Shown here in pieces: positions 13,570 to 16,616 of a stretch of 16,616 bases of DNA (the first letter of the stretch is position 1; every line of letters starts with the position of its first letter). The stretch lies in the NCBI GenBank assembly GCA_017416885.1, contig JAFQAM010000039.1:1-16616 (forward strand), written 5' to 3'. Below the pieces are notes generated by a model. The model was not told the DNA's origin. It saw nothing but the letters and a program-made list of their open reading frames with translations, and searched no databases. Source of the stretch: Clostridia bacterium (GTDB taxonomy: Bacteria; Bacillota; Clostridia; Oscillospirales; CAG-272). The position numbers and the translations under genes are program-made.

Positions 13570-14496
13570 TTATATTAATAATGTCATTACAGGTATTGTA
13601 ATGGCGGAAAGTAATGTGCCAAGCAAAACAAGGCTTGATGCGTGCTCTTGTCCCTCTCCTATCATTTCAGAAAACGAGAGACAGACGCTTGCAACAGGGC
13701 AAGCCATTAAGATATAGATTGATGCTCTCATTCTTGGGTCAATTGGGAATAAAAGCAGGATTGCAAGAGACACAAGCGGGAAAACTACTTGCTTTATTGC
13801 TACTATAAGATATTGCGAGGGCACTAAAAATACATTTTTAAGTGATGCGCAAGCAAGGCGCATTCCCATAATAAGCATACAAAGCGGTGTTGACATTTTT
13901 GCAAGCAATACTATCATATTATCAAGCAGTGACGGGATTTCAATGCTGAATACAAAAAACGGTATTGCAACAATCAATGCGATAACCGCAGGATTTAAGA
14001 GTATCTTTTTTACGCTTATGTATTTTTTGTCTTGGGATATGATATAAGAGGCAACGCTCCAGCCGAGGATATTAAGCGCCATTGATGCCATTGCCGAAAA
14101 TGCGATAGCTTGGGGATAGTCAGGGAATAATGCTTCAAGGACAGGCACTCCCATAAATGCGCAGTTTGCCAAGGTGGTGGCAAGATTATATACTCTGTAT
14201 TTTACATTATCGCTTTTTTTCTTAAAGATAAGACGGAAGGATAAAAGTCCTATTAAAAATGCAGAAAAGATAAACGCAAATGCGATAAGCATTTCCTTAA
14301 CCAATGACGGTGAAAACTCATTTCTTGTAAGTGAGTTAAACACAAGACAGGGCGAGCAAACATACATAAGCAGCTTTGCAAATGCAGATATATTTTCCTT
14401 TGATACGATTTTGGTTTTTATTAAGATAAAGCCCGGGGCTGCGTATAATAGCATTGTCGATACTACGCCGAGGGCGATCAGAAAGGTTTGTAGCAT
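13570..14496 (-). CDS. AEC (auxin efflux carrier) family transporter
   Basis: A 308-residue polytopic inner-membrane protein of the AEC/malonate permease-like family, with about ten hydrophobic segments in two halves. The N-terminal LLYAAPGFILIKTKIVSKEN and the following FAKLLMYVCSPCLVFNSLTR are typical of the family, as is the late stretch MRASIYILMACPVASVCLSF. Members move small organic acids, malonate or amino-acid-like solutes; the substrate here is unknown. ATG 14496 follows GGAG (14505-14508). It has its own promoter, and the leader carries a heptamer repeat. No terminator was found after the stop, so some transcripts may run into the riboswitch. It is divergent from the lysine-pathway gene ddh, and a role in amino-acid-related transport would be only a guess. 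Confidence 0.85.
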   Translation of the reverse strand: MLQTFLIALGVVSTMLLYAAPGFILIKTKIVSKENISAFAKLLMYVCSPCLVFNSLTRNEFSPSLVKEMLIAFAFIFSAFLIGLLSFRLIFKKKSDNVKYRVYNLATTLANCAFMGVPVLEALFPDYPQAIAFSAMASMALNILGWSVASYIISQDKKYISVKKILLNPAVIALIVAIPFFVFSIEIPSLLDNMIVLLAKMSTPLCMLIMGMRLACASLKNVFLVPSQYLIVAIKQVVFPLVSLAILLLFPIDPRMRASIYILMACPVASVCLSFSEMIGEGQEHASSLVLLGTLLSAITIPVMTLLI

Positions 14497-14515
14497 AGTA
14501 AAAACTCCGATTTTT

Positions 14516-14550
14516 AGTGGTCAGTGGTTAGTGGTCAGTGGTTAGTGGAT
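14516..14550 (+). repeat. Five tandem heptamers AGTGGTY in the AEC leader
   Basis: Units: AGTGGTC (14516), AGTGGTT (14523), AGTGGTC (14530), AGTGGTT (14537) and a degenerate AGTGGAT (14544). They lie in the 5' UTR of the AEC transporter between its promoter and ribosome binding site. The T/C alternation gives a 14-bp higher-order unit, which points to unit duplication. Confidence 0.88.
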
Positions 14551-14595
14551 ACATTAACGAGGATAATTCCAAAATACCGCTTTTTATTTAGCAAT

Positions 14596-14624
14596 ATAAT
14601 AGCATAAAGTAGGATTTTTTTCAA
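14596..14624 (-). promoter_or_regulatory. Promoter of the AEC transporter gene
   Basis: On the minus strand, TTGAAA (14619-14624), 17 nt, TATTAT (14596-14601). The leader is about 95 nt and includes the heptamer repeat. Confidence 0.8.
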
Positions 14625-14653
14625 TAAAAACTTGCGTTTTTTTAATACAAATA

Positions 14654-14682
14654 TTGCAATAGGTTTTTGATTGTGATAAAAT
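14654..14682 (+). promoter_or_regulatory. Promoter of ddh
   Basis: TTGCAA (14654-14659), 17 nt, TAAAAT (14677-14682). Transcription would start near 14689, directly at the hairpin ACACAC-TTT-GTGTGT (14690-14704). Confidence 0.78.
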
Positions 14683-14689
14683 GAGTTGT

Positions 14690-14704
14690 ACACACTTTGT
14701 GTGT
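14690..14704 (+). other. Solitary mini-hairpin at the predicted 5' end of ddh mRNA
   Basis: ACACAC-TTT-GTGTGT, a perfect 6-bp stem. Its core CACACTTTGTGTG equals the hairpin of array B at 13138-13150 when that one is read on the ribU strand. It would be the first structure in the ddh transcript. Confidence 0.65.
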
Positions 14705-14730
14705 CGAGAAAAAGAGGTGAAAGAACAAAA

Positions 14731-15714
14731 ATGATAAAAGTAGGTATATACGGATACGGAAACCTTGGCAGAGGTATTGAGTGCGCCATAAAGCAAAATC
14801 CCGATATGGAGCTTGTTGCTGTATTTACAAGGCGTGATCCTTCTACCGTGAAAATTTTAACTGAGGGCGTTACTGTTTACAAAACAGAGGATGCGCTTAA
14901 TATGACCGATAAGATTGATGTTATGATTTTATGCGGCGGCAGCGCTAAGGATTTACCTGAGCAGACACCGTATCTTGCTAAATATTTTAATGTGGTTGAC
15001 AGCTTTGACACTCACGCTAAAATTCCTGAGCATTTTTCCAATGTGGATAAGAGCTGCAAGGAAAGCGGAAGGGTGGGAATTATTTCCGTTGGTTGGGACC
15101 CCGGTATGTTCTCTCTTAACCGTTTATATGCTTCTTGCATTTTACCCGAGGGCAAGGACTACACATTTTGGGGCAAGGGCGTAAGCCAAGGTCACAGTGA
15201 TGCTATTCGCCGTGTAGCAGGAGTTAAAAACGGCAAGCAATATACTATTCCCGTTGAAAAAGCTCTTGATGCGGTAAGAAGCGGTGAAAATCCTGACCTT
15301 ACCACAAGAGAAAAGCATATAAGAGAGTGCTTTGTTGTAGCCGAGGATGGGGCTGACCTTAATAGAATCGAAAAGGAAATTAAGGAAATGCCAAACTATT
15401 TTGCTGATTATGACACAACAGTGCATTTTATCAGCGAAGAAGAATTACAAAAGAACCACAGCGGTATTCCTCACGGCGGTTTTGTTATCCGCAGTGGAAA
15501 AACAGGCTGGAATAAGGAAAACAACCATATTATTGAATACAGCTTAAAGCTTGACTCAAATCCCGAATTTACCGCATCTGTTATTGTAGCATACGCAAGA
15601 GCCTGCTATAAGATGTCAAAAGAGGGACAATGCGGCTGCAAGACTGTTTTTGATATTGCGCCTTGCTATTTGAGTCTGTTAAGCGGTGAGGAGATTAGGA
15701 AGAATATGCTATAA
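14731..15714 (+). CDS. ddh: meso-Diaminopimelate dehydrogenase
   Basis: A 327-residue cytosolic enzyme that reductively aminates L-2-amino-6-oxopimelate (tetrahydrodipicolinate) to meso-diaminopimelate with NADPH and ammonia, the one-step branch to lysine and peptidoglycan. The N-terminal Rossmann fold shows GIYGYGNLGRG (5-15) and VFTRRD (31-36), whose arginines suit NADP. The family signatures GGSAKDLPEQ (69-78), VVDSFDTH (88-95), GWDPGM (121-126) and GVSQGHSDAIRR (150-161) are all present, and length is normal. ATG 14731 was chosen because AGAGGTGA precedes it and the longer frame (from 14686) would start at or before the predicted transcription start. Array D starts 2 bp after its stop codon, with a Gfo/Idh gene beyond. 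Confidence 0.95.
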   Translation: MIKVGIYGYGNLGRGIECAIKQNPDMELVAVFTRRDPSTVKILTEGVTVYKTEDALNMTDKIDVMILCGGSAKDLPEQTPYLAKYFNVVDSFDTHAKIPEHFSNVDKSCKESGRVGIISVGWDPGMFSLNRLYASCILPEGKDYTFWGKGVSQGHSDAIRRVAGVKNGKQYTIPVEKALDAVRSGENPDLTTREKHIRECFVVAEDGADLNRIEKEIKEMPNYFADYDTTVHFISEEELQKNHSGIPHGGFVIRSGKTGWNKENNHIIEYSLKLDSNPEFTASVIVAYARACYKMSKEGQCGCKTVFDIAPCYLSLLSGEEIRKNML

Positions 15715-15716
15715 AA

Positions 15717-15915
15717 TGCGACAACATCGCACTTCACTGCACCGCAGGTGCGTTTCATTGTTTACAACTTCACTGAATGAAATTCAACTTCACTAAACGA
15801 AGTTTAACTTCACAATTAAAAAGTGAAGTTCCATTGGAGTGAAGTTTTGCTATGCAAAGTGAAGTTTTACTATGTAAAATGTGTGCTAAAGCAGTGAATT
15901 TGTGCATAGCACAAA
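15717..15915. repeat. Hairpin array D: 5+5 mini-hairpins with mirrored AACTTCACT spacers
   Basis: Left hairpins: 15717-15731, 15739-15751, 15758-15767, 15774-15786 and 15794-15806. Spacers are CTTCACT (15732), GTTTCATT (15752), CTTCACT (15768), AACTTCACT (15786) and AACTTCAC (15806). The centre loop is 15814-15822. The right spacers GTGAAGTT (15823), AGTGAAGTT (15838), AGTGAAGTT (15858), AATGTG (15878) and AGTGAATT (15893) alternate with hairpins at 15830-15838 (weak, 3 bp), 15846-15858, 15865-15879, 15884-15893 and 15899-15915. The inner spacers pair perfectly. The divergent second pair keeps complementarity (CATT with AATG). The array fills the gap between ddh and the next gene and ends next to that gene's ribosome binding site. 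Confidence 0.88.
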
Positions 15916-15928
15916 GAAAGGATATATT

Positions 15929-16616
15929 ATGATAAAGCTTGGTATTATCGGTATAGGAAACATGGGTACAACACACTCAAAGAACATTTTTGAGGGAAAG
16001 TGTCCCGAGATTACACTCAGCGCTGTTTGCGATTTAAGAGATGACAGAGTTGAGTGGATAAAAAACGAGCATCCTGAGGTTGCAATTTTCAAGGATGCTG
16101 AGGAAATGATGGATAGCGGCAAGATTGATTCTGTTTTGATTTGCGTGCCACACTATGACCATCCAAAATATGCTATTATGGCAATGAAAAAGGGACTTCA
16201 CACATTAATTGAAAAGCCTGCCGGCGTTTATACAAAGCATGTTCTTGAAATGAACAAGGTGGCTGATGAATGTAATGTGGTTTTCGGTATTATGATGAAC
16301 CAAAGAACAAACTGTGTCTATCGCAAGATGCGTGAGCTTGTTCAAGGTGGAAAGTACGGAAAAATCAGAAGAGTCAGCTGGATAATTACAGACTGGTACC
16401 GTCCACAGGCATACTATGATAGCGGCGACTGGAGAGCTACCTGGAGTGGCGAGGGCGGTGGAGTTTTACTTAACCAATGCCCACACAATCTTGACCTTTA
16501 TCAATGGATTTGCGGTATGCCAATTAAGGTACACGCAAAAATGTTCTTTGGCAAGCACCACGACATTGAGGTTGAGGACGATGTTACATCATATTGGGAA
16601 TTTGAAAACGGCGCAA
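15929..16616 (+). CDS. Gfo/Idh/MocA family oxidoreductase (3' end beyond the window)
   Basis: The first 229 codons of an NAD(P)-dependent sugar or polyol dehydrogenase-type enzyme. The Rossmann fold has GIIGIGNMGTTHS (5-17) and SAVCDLRDD for the cofactor, VLICVPHYDHPKYA, and the family's EKPAGVY motif whose lysine is catalytic. GGGVLLNQCPHNLDLYQW contains the C-terminal-domain histidine expected to act in proton transfer. The full length should be about 340-390 residues, so roughly 110-160 are missing. ATG 15929 follows AAAGAAAGG at good spacing, and the last hairpin of array D ends just before that site. It is probably cotranscribed with ddh through the array, though the two enzymes share no obvious pathway. 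Substrate unknown. Confidence 0.9.
   Translation, partial: MIKLGIIGIGNMGTTHSKNIFEGKCPEITLSAVCDLRDDRVEWIKNEHPEVAIFKDAEEMMDSGKIDSVLICVPHYDHPKYAIMAMKKGLHTLIEKPAGVYTKHVLEMNKVADECNVVFGIMMNQRTNCVYRKMRELVQGGKYGKIRRVSWIITDWYRPQAYYDSGDWRATWSGEGGGVLLNQCPHNLDLYQWICGMPIKVHAKMFFGKHHDIEVEDDVTSYWEFENGA

Overview
The window looks like chromosome from a low-GC, gut-type Firmicute of the class Clostridia. The reasons are AT-rich codon use, AGGAGG-type ribosome binding sites, TTGACA/TATAAT promoters with 17-nt spacing, an FMN riboswitch in front of a RibU-type transporter, a one-step lysine pathway enzyme (Ddh), and a CCTTCCCC/GGGGAAGG interspersed repeat that I associate from memory with Ruminococcus/Faecalibacterium-like genomes. 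The genus is not resolvable by eye. No rRNA, tRNA, phage or intact transposase genes were seen.

Layout. 1-2324 (minus): a tandem-repeat membrane protein followed without a gap by a HAD phosphatase. 2544-6150 (plus): a sugar-phosphate isomerase/epimerase-like protein, an amidohydrolase and a MATE exporter, closed by a strong terminator. 6308-7708 (plus): an archaeal-type ATPase/DUF234 protein with a consensus promoter, ending at a bidirectional terminator shared with the convergent M3 oligopeptidase gene (7800-9491, minus). 9585-11168 (minus): a triple zinc-ribbon membrane protein. 11269-11891: a divergent pair, a DUF6809-like small protein and an XRE regulator, with repeated operators between them. 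12075-12728 (minus): ribU with a leader of more than 800 nt holding an enlarged FMN riboswitch. 13570-14496 (minus): an AEC-family transporter. 14731-16616 (plus): diaminopimelate dehydrogenase, then a Gfo/Idh oxidoreductase cut by the window edge.

The most unusual feature is a class of intergenic arrays for which I have no name. Three loci (3413-3659, 12915-13150, 15717-15915) share one architecture: five short perfect hairpins with 2-5-nt loops on each side of a centre. They are separated by a 7-9-nt spacer that is nearly constant within a locus but different between loci (ATATCGA; ATTCCAT; AACTTCACT). In the second half the spacer is inverted. Spacers can therefore pair across the centre in nested order, giving a helix with paired side hairpins, like a fishbone. 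A fourth locus (12745-12823) is a half-array whose hairpins match one half of the 12915-13150 array but whose spacer has changed.

Two of the arrays fill intercistronic gaps. The third sits inside the P6 arm of the ribU FMN riboswitch, and a different 278-nt inverted-repeat element occupies P3, so the aptamer spans 638 nt instead of about 120-150. Compensatory spacer changes and GAAA/GCAA loop exchange suggest that structure is selected at the RNA level. What the arrays do is unknown.
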